64,000 nucleotides of DNA, from assembly GCF_008124765.1 (NCBI RefSeq), contig NZ_VNHS01000003.1, positions 620,001 through 684,000 of the forward strand, in the 5' to 3' direction. Position numbers and translations under genes: made by a program. Below, in pieces: positions 34,759 through 42,895 of this stretch; position 1 is the first letter of the stretch; each line of letters begins with the position of its first letter. This stretch comes from Paenibacillus methanolicus. GTDB lineage: Bacteria; Bacillota; Bacilli; Paenibacillales; Paenibacillaceae. The notes beneath the pieces were generated by a model. That model was not told the DNA's origin, made no database searches, and saw only the letters and a list, made by a program, of their open reading frames with translations.

Positions 34759-35463
34759 CTATAAGGCATATAATCGATCTTTCAGTTCACTGACGGATTT
34801 CATAATGGACGTGCAGGATTCCGTATCATCGATTGATGCATGCCAGCGCAAGGTATCAAGCCCCTTATAATAAGCCATGCATAGAAACCTTTCTTTATAA
34901 TCGGGGATGATTAGCCCCCTTTTCTTGCAATACGCCGCCAACAGTTCGGGTATCTTCAAATAAGGCTTATTAAGATCCATGATGACGAAATCCAAAAGGA
35001 AATCACCTATACCGGATCTGCTCCAATCGGGGAATCCGACTATGGTCTTGCCGTCCGTGATCATATTGACGAAAAACGTGTTGTTATTCACCAAATAACG
35101 GTTATCTTCACAATATCGAATTCTGTTCTCCATTTCCTTATAGTATCGATCAAAAAATTCTCGCTCCAAAACCGTCGTATGAAACAATTCCGTCCAATTA
35201 AACCAATACCCCTCTTTATTTTCAGCAAAGGTATCGACCAGAAATTCCCTGCAGGTCTGATACTCTGTTCTACAATCTTCATTAAACTCGCCATAGCCCT
35301 CTACTCCGGTTATATCCGACGAACTGATTTCAAGAATCTTGTCAAAAAACAATTCGTAGCTGCCTGCAAATTCTTCAGGACTTAATTGATCCGCAACGAA
35401 ACCATTGGGTGTCATGCTAACCTTTTCGGAAAGCATCGCTTTAATGAAATTGTCCTTCCCCAT
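34759..35463 (-). CDS. Degenerate aminoglycoside (hygromycin-type) phosphotransferase homologue
   Basis: 234 residues from ATG 35463 behind AAGGAGATC. The C-lobe follows the hygromycin-B phosphotransferase pattern (GVEGYGEFNED, then GFPDWSRSGIGDFLLDFVIMDL, where the family has a metal-binding DW..A..GDFLYD). The catalytic loop HGD is replaced by NNN (YLVNNNTFFVNM), and the N-lobe that binds ATP is nearly absent, so length is well below the usual 300. Kinase activity is unlikely. It may be a decaying resistance gene or a repurposed binding protein. It is AT-rich, in the accessory block. Confidence 0.7.
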   Translation of the reverse strand: MGKDNFIKAMLSEKVSMTPNGFVADQLSPEEFAGSYELFFDKILEISSSDITGVEGYGEFNEDCRTEYQTCREFLVDTFAENKEGYWFNWTELFHTTVLEREFFDRYYKEMENRIRYCEDNRYLVNNNTFFVNMITDGKTIVGFPDWSRSGIGDFLLDFVIMDLNKPYLKIPELLAAYCKKRGLIIPDYKERFLCMAYYKGLDTLRWHASIDDTESCTSIMKSVSELKDRLYAL

Positions 35464-35601
35464 TTTTTGATCTCCTTTTCAATTGGCTATTTAGAACGTA
35501 TCAGCTGCGCATCTGATATGGAAATCATAACATTGGATATGGGTGGGAAATAGGTCGTGAATATCTTAAGATAACTTTACACATATGACAGGGGAACCAA
35601 G

Positions 35602-35607
35602 TATAAT
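35602..35607 (+). promoter_or_regulatory. Consensus -10 (TATAAT) upstream of the YesN gene
   Basis: A perfect TATAAT about 100 bases before ATG 35707. No -35 at ideal spacing is seen (TTTACA lies 20 bases upstream), so an activator may be needed. Confidence 0.4.
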
Positions 35608-35706
35608 ACCTTTACCGCATCCCCTAGCAAATGACGGTACGCATGTTTGGAATTGGCATGGATTGCATAAACGACCTACGTTGAGGTCTTGCGAGGAGGA
35701 AGGCTC

Positions 35707-37272
35707 ATGCATAAGGTACTGATTGTCGATGACGAAATTTTCGTACGCAAAGGCTTAGTCAATCTAATCGATTGGTCGTCGCTGCAATTTGAAATCTGCG
35801 GCGAAGCGGAGAACGGCGCGCAGGCGTTAACCCTTATCCAACATCTACTCCCCGATCTGGTCATTGTAGATATACGAATGCCCGTGCTTGACGGTCTGGA
35901 GCTCATCCGGCAGGTGAATGAAGCGGGAAGTCATCAGCCGATATTTATCATTTTAAGCGGATATCCGGATTTCTCGTATGCTCAGCAAGCCTTCCGTTAC
36001 AAGGTGTCCGACTACATACTGAAGCCGGTCGATGAACAGGAGATGGTAGCGACCCTAAGAAGAATCGCGACTACGCTGAATCAGAAACAACTGTTATCGA
36101 TGACAAGAGAGAAGCCGCTTGTCGAGATCATTATCGACAGCTTGGTCCAGGCCGAACCGGACGAGCAGGTGATGACGCAAATTGCGCACACGCTCGAGCT
36201 TCCTCTGACCTCCCCCTATACCTATGTCATTGCGGAAATACAGGACAAGCTCCCTCATCGGGAGATGGACTACATGCAGCCCTTGCAACATGTGCTCCAG
36301 CGATTTTTCCATCTCGAAGGGCAATCTCTGCTCATTCATGTACGCGCGTACAATCAATACGGATTTATCGTGCCGCCATCGTGGCAAGCCGAGCGATTCG
36401 GCTCTGCGCGGATGGGCTACGCGAAGCTGCTTCAAGGCTTGGAGAACCATTTATCAACGGAAGTCGCTTTGTTTGTCGGCCGTAAGGTCGATCAATTGAA
36501 GAAGATCGTTCATTCCCGCGCCAGCGCCGACGAATGCTTGAAATATCGGTTTGCCGCGGGTTTTGACGGCATCTTTATGGCGGCGGAGCTGTTAGAACTC
36601 CCCTTGTATTATTATGATGTCGACGAAGAACTGCACAGCAAGCTGCTTTATGAGGTTGAAGCCAATCATAAGGAAGGGTTTAGCGACGCGATTGATGCGA
36701 TTTTCATGGCCTTTGAGGAACGGTATTTCACCCCCGGCGCGGTCGCGAATACCGTAAGGCGAAGCATGATTGCCACGATCAACATTATTCGGCAACTCGA
36801 AGGCAATGAAGAAGAGCTGGCATGGCTTACGGACCTGCTGAATTGGCAGACGAAATACCGTAACTTGGACCAGCTGAGGGTTGTGTTCATGAACTTCATC
36901 GAGGAGGCCGCCGAATATATCGCCAAGCAACGCGGGGAAAAAAGCAAAGGCAATATTGAAAAAGTGAAAAAATATATCGATGGCCACTTCAGGGAAAACA
37001 TCTATCTGAAGGGCATTGCCGCCGAATTTCATATGAACCCGGTCTATCTTGGACAGCTGTTCCGCAAACATTACGGCATGTACTTCAATGAATACCTGTT
37101 GACGCTTCGCATCGAGGAGGCCAAACGGCTGCTGCGGCAAACGAAAAAACGCATGTACGAAATCGCGGAGCTGGTCGGCTTTCAGAACGCGGATTACTTC
37201 GCCACCCAATTCGAGAAGCTGGAGAACATGACGCCGTCGGATTATCGCAATAAAATGATCGATCCATCCTAA
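35707..37272 (+). CDS. YesN-type response regulator (receiver plus AraC domain)
   Basis: 521 residues from ATG 35707 behind GAGGAGGAAGG. The receiver (1-120) is complete: acidic pair D8/D9, phospho-acceptor D55 in VDIRMP, Ser in ILSGY, Lys in LKPVD. A long middle region (about 130-410) of unknown fold leads to an AraC-type DNA-binding domain (about 415-515; IYLKGIAAEFHMNPVYLGQLFRK in part, and YEIAELVGFQNADYFATQFEK in part). It is 11 bases before the YesM kinase gene and upstream of an LplABC importer that it very probably controls. Confidence 0.95.
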   Translation: MHKVLIVDDEIFVRKGLVNLIDWSSLQFEICGEAENGAQALTLIQHLLPDLVIVDIRMPVLDGLELIRQVNEAGSHQPIFIILSGYPDFSYAQQAFRYKVSDYILKPVDEQEMVATLRRIATTLNQKQLLSMTREKPLVEIIIDSLVQAEPDEQVMTQIAHTLELPLTSPYTYVIAEIQDKLPHREMDYMQPLQHVLQRFFHLEGQSLLIHVRAYNQYGFIVPPSWQAERFGSARMGYAKLLQGLENHLSTEVALFVGRKVDQLKKIVHSRASADECLKYRFAAGFDGIFMAAELLELPLYYYDVDEELHSKLLYEVEANHKEGFSDAIDAIFMAFEERYFTPGAVANTVRRSMIATINIIRQLEGNEEELAWLTDLLNWQTKYRNLDQLRVVFMNFIEEAAEYIAKQRGEKSKGNIEKVKKYIDGHFRENIYLKGIAAEFHMNPVYLGQLFRKHYGMYFNEYLLTLRIEEAKRLLRQTKKRMYEIAELVGFQNADYFATQFEKLENMTPSDYRNKMIDPS

Positions 37273-37283
37273 GGAGGCCCCTC

Positions 37284-39029
37284 TTGCTCAACTTTCGATT
37301 AGACCATTTGAAGCTCCGAAACAAGCTGATCGTCATCTACGTGATATGCGTCTTCCTGCCGATCGTGCTGACCAACGTGACGTTCTACCATGTGACGACG
37401 CTTAATGTCAAAAAACAGAAAACGGCGGATGCGGAACAAGCGATTACTTTACTGCAGTCCGAATTAGGAGCCCTGATCGACGATGCGGCGGGTATCTCTT
37501 ATTTGTATTCGATCGACCATCAGCTGGGCGATCATCTGAATATCGACCATGCCTCCTACGATCGCTACGTAGAATCGCTAAACGGCGTATCCAATCTGTT
37601 CAATCGCGCGGAAAAAGAGTACAAAACGATTAGCTCCGTGACGATCATAAGCGACAATCCGACGATTCTGACGTCGAGTCATATTATCAAGCTGGAGGAT
37701 GACATACGGGAGGCGGATTGGTATCGCCAAATCGCGAATTACAATAACGCGTTTCCGCATCTGTACGTGACGCACGAGCGCATCAGCGTCATTCAGAAGC
37801 TGACGGACCGCCGATACGCGGCCTATGACAATGTGGTCAAAATCGATTTGAATCAAAATTACGTCGAGCAAATATTCGATCTATCCGGCTTTGAAGGCGA
37901 TATCTATTTGCTGGATCCATCCAACGAGGCGCGTTACGGCCGACTGGCAAGCGGTCGGCCCAGCGAGCTGATCGCCGCGGATCGGAAGCTCCATCTCGAT
38001 GAGATACCGAAGCCGGATAAGGCCATTATCCTCGCCAAGCAATATCAGTCCAGCCGTTATCTGGGAGGCTGGAAGGTATACGGCGTCCTCGACGAAGCGA
38101 ACATCCTGTATGATGTCAGGCAATCCGGCCGGTTTATCCTTTGGTTTGCGGGGATTAATTTCTTCGTGCCCACGATCGTCATCTTAATCTTCTCCCGCTC
38201 GATCCATACGCGCATTCAAGCGATTCTGAAACACATGAAATCCGTACGCGGCAATAACTTCGAACGCGTCCCCTATTATCAGGAACGGGATGAAGTCGGC
38301 CAATTAGCGGTGGAATTCAATCGGATGAGCGCGCGGATCGAAAACTTGATCAATGACGTGTATGTGTCCGAGATCCAGAAAAAAGAGCTCGAACTGCGGC
38401 AGCGGCAAGCCCAATTACACGCGCTCCACAGTCAGATCAACCCTCATTTTTTGTTTAATGCGCTTGAGACCATCCGGATGCGAAGTCTAATGAACGGCGA
38501 ATCGCAGACGGCCAAGACGATTCAGAACATGGCGACCATCTTTCGAAAATCGATCATATGGAAGCGAAGCTTCGTCACGATTCGCGAGGAATTGGAATTG
38601 ATCGAGTGCTTCTTGGAAATTCAAAAATATCGGTTCGACAGCAAGCTGGAGTTTCATATCGAGGTCGATCAATCCGTGATGGATATTGAAATTCCGAAGA
38701 TGGCGTTTTTGCCGTTCGTGGAAAATGCAAGTATTCACGGGATCGAGAACATACCCGGCATCGGATACATTACGATTCAGATCGCGCAGGAGCAAGATCA
38801 GATTATCTTCCTCATATCGGACAATGGAAGCGGCATCGCGCAAGCGAATATCGACGAGCTTCACCGGTACATTCACGAGGAGGATGCCATGGGCGATTCC
38901 ATCGGCATGAAAAATGTCATGACGCGTCTAAAAATCTACTATGGCGAATCGTTCAACTTCGCCATTGCCAGCGCTCCGAATAAAGGAACGCGAATCACGC
39001 TGCGTCTTCCCATTACCCGAACAGATTAA
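37284..39029 (+). CDS. YesM-type sensor histidine kinase
   Basis: 581 residues from a TTG at 37284 after AAGGAGG. The first helix lies at 14-36 and the second near 285-310, enclosing an extracellular sensor of about 250 residues. Then a HAMP domain, the His_kinase motif LHSQINPHFLFNALETIRM (phospho-acceptor His) and a HATPase domain with N-box FLPFVENASIHG, G1 ISDNGSGI and G2 GDSIGMKNVMTRL. All catalytic parts are present. It senses an extracellular sugar-related cue, perhaps through the binding protein, and phosphorylates the regulator at 35707. Confidence 0.95.
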   Translation: MLNFRLDHLKLRNKLIVIYVICVFLPIVLTNVTFYHVTTLNVKKQKTADAEQAITLLQSELGALIDDAAGISYLYSIDHQLGDHLNIDHASYDRYVESLNGVSNLFNRAEKEYKTISSVTIISDNPTILTSSHIIKLEDDIREADWYRQIANYNNAFPHLYVTHERISVIQKLTDRRYAAYDNVVKIDLNQNYVEQIFDLSGFEGDIYLLDPSNEARYGRLASGRPSELIAADRKLHLDEIPKPDKAIILAKQYQSSRYLGGWKVYGVLDEANILYDVRQSGRFILWFAGINFFVPTIVILIFSRSIHTRIQAILKHMKSVRGNNFERVPYYQERDEVGQLAVEFNRMSARIENLINDVYVSEIQKKELELRQRQAQLHALHSQINPHFLFNALETIRMRSLMNGESQTAKTIQNMATIFRKSIIWKRSFVTIREELELIECFLEIQKYRFDSKLEFHIEVDQSVMDIEIPKMAFLPFVENASIHGIENIPGIGYITIQIAQEQDQIIFLISDNGSGIAQANIDELHRYIHEEDAMGDSIGMKNVMTRLKIYYGESFNFAIASAPNKGTRITLRLPITRTD

Positions 39030-39106
39030 GCTCCCACCAACCAAGTTCTTAACTATTCAAAGACCAACCTAAGGTTTGCTATATAACAAACGGTTTCTTT
39101 TTCTTC

Positions 39107-39125
39107 TACAATGAAAGTGCTTACA
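39107..39125 (+). promoter_or_regulatory. -10 box and cre-like site of the second LplA operon
   Basis: TACAAT (39107-39112) runs into TGAAAGTGCTTACA (39112-39125), which differs from the cre consensus at one position. No clear -35 is seen, as expected for an AraC-activated promoter. An ATG at 39111 falls within these elements and is not the start of the gene. Confidence 0.5.
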
Positions 39126-39152
39126 CAAGTTGAGAAAGAGAGGGGATTTGAA

Positions 39153-40856
39153 GTGCGCAACAAAAAGTGGCTTCCTACCAGCCTGGCCGTGGTAACGGCC
39201 GTATCACTCCTCCTTGCCGGTTGCTCGTCGAATAATGGCGAGGGAGCAAAGACCAACAACACGAACAGCAGCTCCGCGACCGACGAGAAGACCGAAGAGG
39301 TCAGCACAGACCCGGTCACCTTCAGTTATTTCGCATTCGGAACGAATAAAGACGTGCTTGCCAGCGAAACCACGATCGGCAAAATCCTCCAGGAGCAAAC
39401 CGGCGTCGATTGGAAAATGGAGTTCGTCGCCGGAGACCCGACCACGAAAGCAGGCGTCATGATTGCCGGCGGCGCCTATCCGGATGTCATCTCGCCGGTA
39501 GGCGAACTTGCGATGCTCTTGGATGCCGAAGCCTTGATTCCGCTCAATGATCTGATCGAGAAGCATGGTCCTAACATCAAGCGCGTCTATGGCCCTTATA
39601 TGGACAAGATCACGAATGAAGACGGCAACATCTATATCCTGCCTTTCACGGCCAACATCGGCGGCTACTTGACGGATCCGGATGCGGGCAGCAGCATCTG
39701 GATTCAACGCCGCGTGCTGAAGGAATTCGGCTACCCGAAAGTCAAGACGCTTGATCAATATTTTGAACTCATCGAGAAGTATCAAGCCAAATATCCGACC
39801 GTGGATGGCAAAGATACGATCGGCTACGCGACATTCGCCGGCGAACCGGGTCAATTCTATACGGTAACCAATGCCCCAATGCATCTAGCCGGTTATCCGA
39901 ACGACGGTAATGTAATGGTCGATATGAAGACGCATGAAGCCAAGCTGTATCAGGGAACCGATTACGAGAAGCAATGGCTGCAGTCGTTATACGAGATGAA
40001 CTTGAAAGGCTTGCTTGATCCGGAGAGCTTCACCGCGAACGGAGACCAATTCAAGGCCAAGCTGACTTCCGGCCGCGTGCTCGGATTCAGCGGCTACACC
40101 TGGCAGATCGGCGATGCCATCAACAACCTCAAGAAGGCCGGCAACGACGATCTGCGGTATGTATCCCTTCCGATCGTATTCGACGAGAGCATTACGGATG
40201 CCTACATGGACCCTCCTTCCTTCGTCAACAACCGCGGTCTCGGCATTAGCGTAAGCGCCAAGGATCCGGTTCGCATCATCAAATATTGGGATAACCTGCT
40301 GACGGATGAGAACCAGAAGCTTGTCCAATGGGGAGAAAAAGACGTCACCTACTCCGTGAACGAAAAAGGTCGTTATGTCATGAGCGACGAGCAATTAGCC
40401 AATCGCAACGATAACGAATACAAACGGAAGTACGGCTGGGCTTACTTCGATTATGAATGGCCGCGTTACGGCGACAACTCCGTGTACGAGGACGGTAATG
40501 CGCATCGCCCTTTCTCCCAGCCTGAAGTCGCGAACATCAATTATACGGATGGCGACCGGGCGCTGCTTGATGCATACGGTATCGCAACCTTCTCCGATTT
40601 CTTCGCCAAACCGGTGGAAAGACCATGGTATCCGGCTTGGAGTATCGAAAAGGAGCAAAATTCTCCCGAAGATATTTTCAATCAGAAAGCCGCGGATCTT
40701 CAGCAGAAGTATTATCCGAAGCTGGCGCTTGCCCCCGAAGGACAATTCGATTCCGTCTGGAATGACTATCTCAAAGAGTTCGGCAAACTGGATGCGGCCG
40801 GCTTCGAGGCGTTCATGACCGCCAAGGTGAAGGATCGAGTCGCAGGAAAGTGGTAA
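39153..40856 (+). CDS. LplA-type sugar-binding lipoprotein (second importer)
   Basis: 567 residues from GTG 39153, preceded by AGAGGGGA; the in-frame ATG at 39111 would place promoter elements inside the gene. The signal peptide ends in the lipobox LLLAGCSS with an Asn/Ser/Thr-rich linker. The rest is a long LplA-class binding protein (KAGVMIAGGAYPDVISP), similar in layout and many local motifs to the protein at 10674 (LGISVDAKDPVRIIKF there, LGISVSAKDPVRIIKY here). It serves the permeases at 40967 and 41945. Confidence 0.93.
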   Translation: MRNKKWLPTSLAVVTAVSLLLAGCSSNNGEGAKTNNTNSSSATDEKTEEVSTDPVTFSYFAFGTNKDVLASETTIGKILQEQTGVDWKMEFVAGDPTTKAGVMIAGGAYPDVISPVGELAMLLDAEALIPLNDLIEKHGPNIKRVYGPYMDKITNEDGNIYILPFTANIGGYLTDPDAGSSIWIQRRVLKEFGYPKVKTLDQYFELIEKYQAKYPTVDGKDTIGYATFAGEPGQFYTVTNAPMHLAGYPNDGNVMVDMKTHEAKLYQGTDYEKQWLQSLYEMNLKGLLDPESFTANGDQFKAKLTSGRVLGFSGYTWQIGDAINNLKKAGNDDLRYVSLPIVFDESITDAYMDPPSFVNNRGLGISVSAKDPVRIIKYWDNLLTDENQKLVQWGEKDVTYSVNEKGRYVMSDEQLANRNDNEYKRKYGWAYFDYEWPRYGDNSVYEDGNAHRPFSQPEVANINYTDGDRALLDAYGIATFSDFFAKPVERPWYPAWSIEKEQNSPEDIFNQKAADLQQKYYPKLALAPEGQFDSVWNDYLKEFGKLDAAGFEAFMTAKVKDRVAGKW

Positions 40857-40885
40857 AAGACGGCTTCTAAATACGCGTAGAAAAC

Positions 40886-40915
40886 CGGGAAAAGCGAGGC
40901 CATTCGCTTTTCCCG
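40886..40915 (+). terminator. Intercistronic stem-loop after the second LplA gene
   Basis: CGGGAAAAGCGA and TCGCTTTTCCCG form a perfect 12-base stem 29 bases past the stop, without a T run. It fits an element that lets the binding protein be made in excess over the permeases. Confidence 0.65.
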
Positions 40916-40966
40916 TCTAATTATGCTCGCGACAGATCAGGTATTGCCGGAAGGGAGACGGATCGA

Positions 40967-41926
40967 GTGGAGAAACAACCCGTGCAGCTGACAGGATCGA
41001 CTTCTGACGATTCGCGCCTAGTCGCATTTTTCAAAGCCTTGTCCAAGCAGAAAATGTTAATGCTCATGTCGCTGCCTTTTCTTGCGTGGGTCATCGTGTT
41101 TAAATACGTTCCGCTCTGGGGCTGGACGATTGCTTTTCAGAAATACCGGCTGGGCCGAGATATTTTCGATCAGGCTTGGGTGGGCTGGGATAACTTTACC
41201 GCTTTGTTTCAGGAACAGCAGTTTTACCTCGTGTTGCGCAATACGCTCGTGATGAGCTCGATTAATCTCGTGCTGGGATTCGTGACGGCTATCGGATTGG
41301 CGCTTCTCCTGAATGAGCTCCGCAGAATCGCCTTCAAGCGGACGGTGCAGACGATCAGTTATTTGCCGCATTTCATTTCATGGGTCGTTGCCGCTAATAT
41401 CGTCCAAACGGCGCTTGCGCCGGAGGGCATTATCAATGTATTGCTCCTCCAGTTCAACATGATCGATAAGCCCATATTGTGGCTGGGCGTCGGCGAATAT
41501 TTCTGGGGCATTCTCGGCGTGACCGAAGTATGGAAGAACGTTGGTTTTAACACGATTATTTACTTGGCTGCCATTACGACCATTGATCCGACGCAGTACG
41601 AAGCCGCCCGCATCGACGGCGCGTCACGGTTACAACAAATGTGGCATATCACGCTTCCGGGCATGAAGCCCGTCATCGTCATCTTGCTCATCATGAACCT
41701 GGGCCACATCCTGGAGTCCGGTTTCGAGCCTCAGTATTTGCTTGGCAACGGCATGAATGTCGAATATTCGGAAAATCTTGACATATTCGTGTTGAAGTAC
41801 GGGATCCAAATGAACAACTATGGATTGGCGACGGCAGCCGGCATGTTCAAAACGGTGGTCAGCTTCATCTTCCTGATCGTGGCCAACAACCTCGCCAAAC
41901 GGCTTGGCGAAAGCAGATTGTACTAG
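40967..41926 (+). CDS. Carbohydrate ABC importer permease, LplB type (second importer)
   Basis: 319 residues, GTG start behind GGAAGGGAG. Six predicted helices from LMLMSLPFLAWVIVFKY, the coupling loop YEAARIDGASRLQQMWHITLP, and the tail VANNLAKRLGESRLY, parallel to the LplB protein at 9600. The shared architecture with 8684-12380 suggests a duplicated or related uptake system with a different sugar preference. Confidence 0.93.
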   Translation: MEKQPVQLTGSTSDDSRLVAFFKALSKQKMLMLMSLPFLAWVIVFKYVPLWGWTIAFQKYRLGRDIFDQAWVGWDNFTALFQEQQFYLVLRNTLVMSSINLVLGFVTAIGLALLLNELRRIAFKRTVQTISYLPHFISWVVAANIVQTALAPEGIINVLLLQFNMIDKPILWLGVGEYFWGILGVTEVWKNVGFNTIIYLAAITTIDPTQYEAARIDGASRLQQMWHITLPGMKPVIVILLIMNLGHILESGFEPQYLLGNGMNVEYSENLDIFVLKYGIQMNNYGLATAAGMFKTVVSFIFLIVANNLAKRLGESRLY

Positions 41927-41944
41927 TTGAAAGGCGGTGAAACG

Positions 41945-42853
41945 ATGCTGAAAACGAATTCGACTCGATTCTCTTCCATTGGCGATCGAATATTCGACGC
42001 GGGCAATTATATCTTCATGATTATTTTGGTCTTCGTCACCTTGTATCCTTTCATTAATATGTTCGCCTTGTCGTTCAACGACGCCAACGACTCCATTCGC
42101 GGCGACATCTATTTTTGGCCGCGCGAATGGACGCTCCGCAACTATGCGTACGTGTTTAACGAATCGAACGTGTTCTACGCAACCTTCATTTCCGCGGCAC
42201 GGACGATCGTCGGGACGGCCGTTTCCGTATTTTGCACGGCGATGCTGGCTTACGCGATCAGTCGTCCCGAATATAAATTGAAGAAATTCATTGCCATTAC
42301 CTTCATCTTTACGATGTATTTCAGCGGCGGCTTGATTCCGAATTATCTGCTCATTAAAGAGCTCGGCATGCTGAACAGCTTCTGGGTCTACATTATTCCG
42401 GGCATCATCGGCGTGTTCAATATGATCGTCATTCGATCTTTCATCGAAGGCTTGCCGGAAGGCATTATGGAATCGGCCAAAATGGACGGCGCGGGCGATC
42501 TCACGACCTTTCTCCGCATCGTGCTTCCGCTGACCATGCCTGCGCTGGCGACCGTATCGCTGTTCGTGGCCGTCTATCAATGGAACTCCTGGTTCGACGT
42601 GTTCCTATACAACTCTTCCAGGCATGACCTCAGTACGCTGCAATACGAGCTGGTGAAGATCTTGTCCACGTCCGATACGGGCTCCTCGGCCGCCGACCAG
42701 TACGCCGACGCTCAAGGGAGCGCGGATATCGTAACGCCGACATCGGTTCGCGCGACGATGACGATCGTGGCGAGCTTGCCGATTATTATGGTCTATCCGT
42801 TTCTGCAGAAGTATTTCGTCAAGGGCATGATCGTCGGCGGCGTAAAAGGATAA
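41945..42853 (+). CDS. Carbohydrate ABC importer permease, LplC/YtcP type (second importer)
   Basis: 302 residues from ATG 41945 behind AAAGGCGGTGA; a TTG at 41927 is the longer alternative. Six helices, coupling loop ESAKMDGAGDLTTFLRIVLPL and tail MVYPFLQKYFVKGMIVGGVKG. The protein closely parallels the permease at 8684, including the NSWFD stretch before the last helices. The GH43 gene follows within 45 bases. Confidence 0.93.
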   Translation: MLKTNSTRFSSIGDRIFDAGNYIFMIILVFVTLYPFINMFALSFNDANDSIRGDIYFWPREWTLRNYAYVFNESNVFYATFISAARTIVGTAVSVFCTAMLAYAISRPEYKLKKFIAITFIFTMYFSGGLIPNYLLIKELGMLNSFWVYIIPGIIGVFNMIVIRSFIEGLPEGIMESAKMDGAGDLTTFLRIVLPLTMPALATVSLFVAVYQWNSWFDVFLYNSSRHDLSTLQYELVKILSTSDTGSSAADQYADAQGSADIVTPTSVRATMTIVASLPIIMVYPFLQKYFVKGMIVGGVKG

Positions 42854-42895
42854 TCGATCAAGCGGATTCATACCGGAGGAGTGGAAATCAATCAA

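Noticed and set aside
39111-39152. ATG 39111 as the start of the second LplA lipoprotein
   Set aside because: It lies within the -10 and cre-like elements, has no ribosome site, and would put 14 residues before the signal peptide; GTG 39153 has AGAGGGGA in place.
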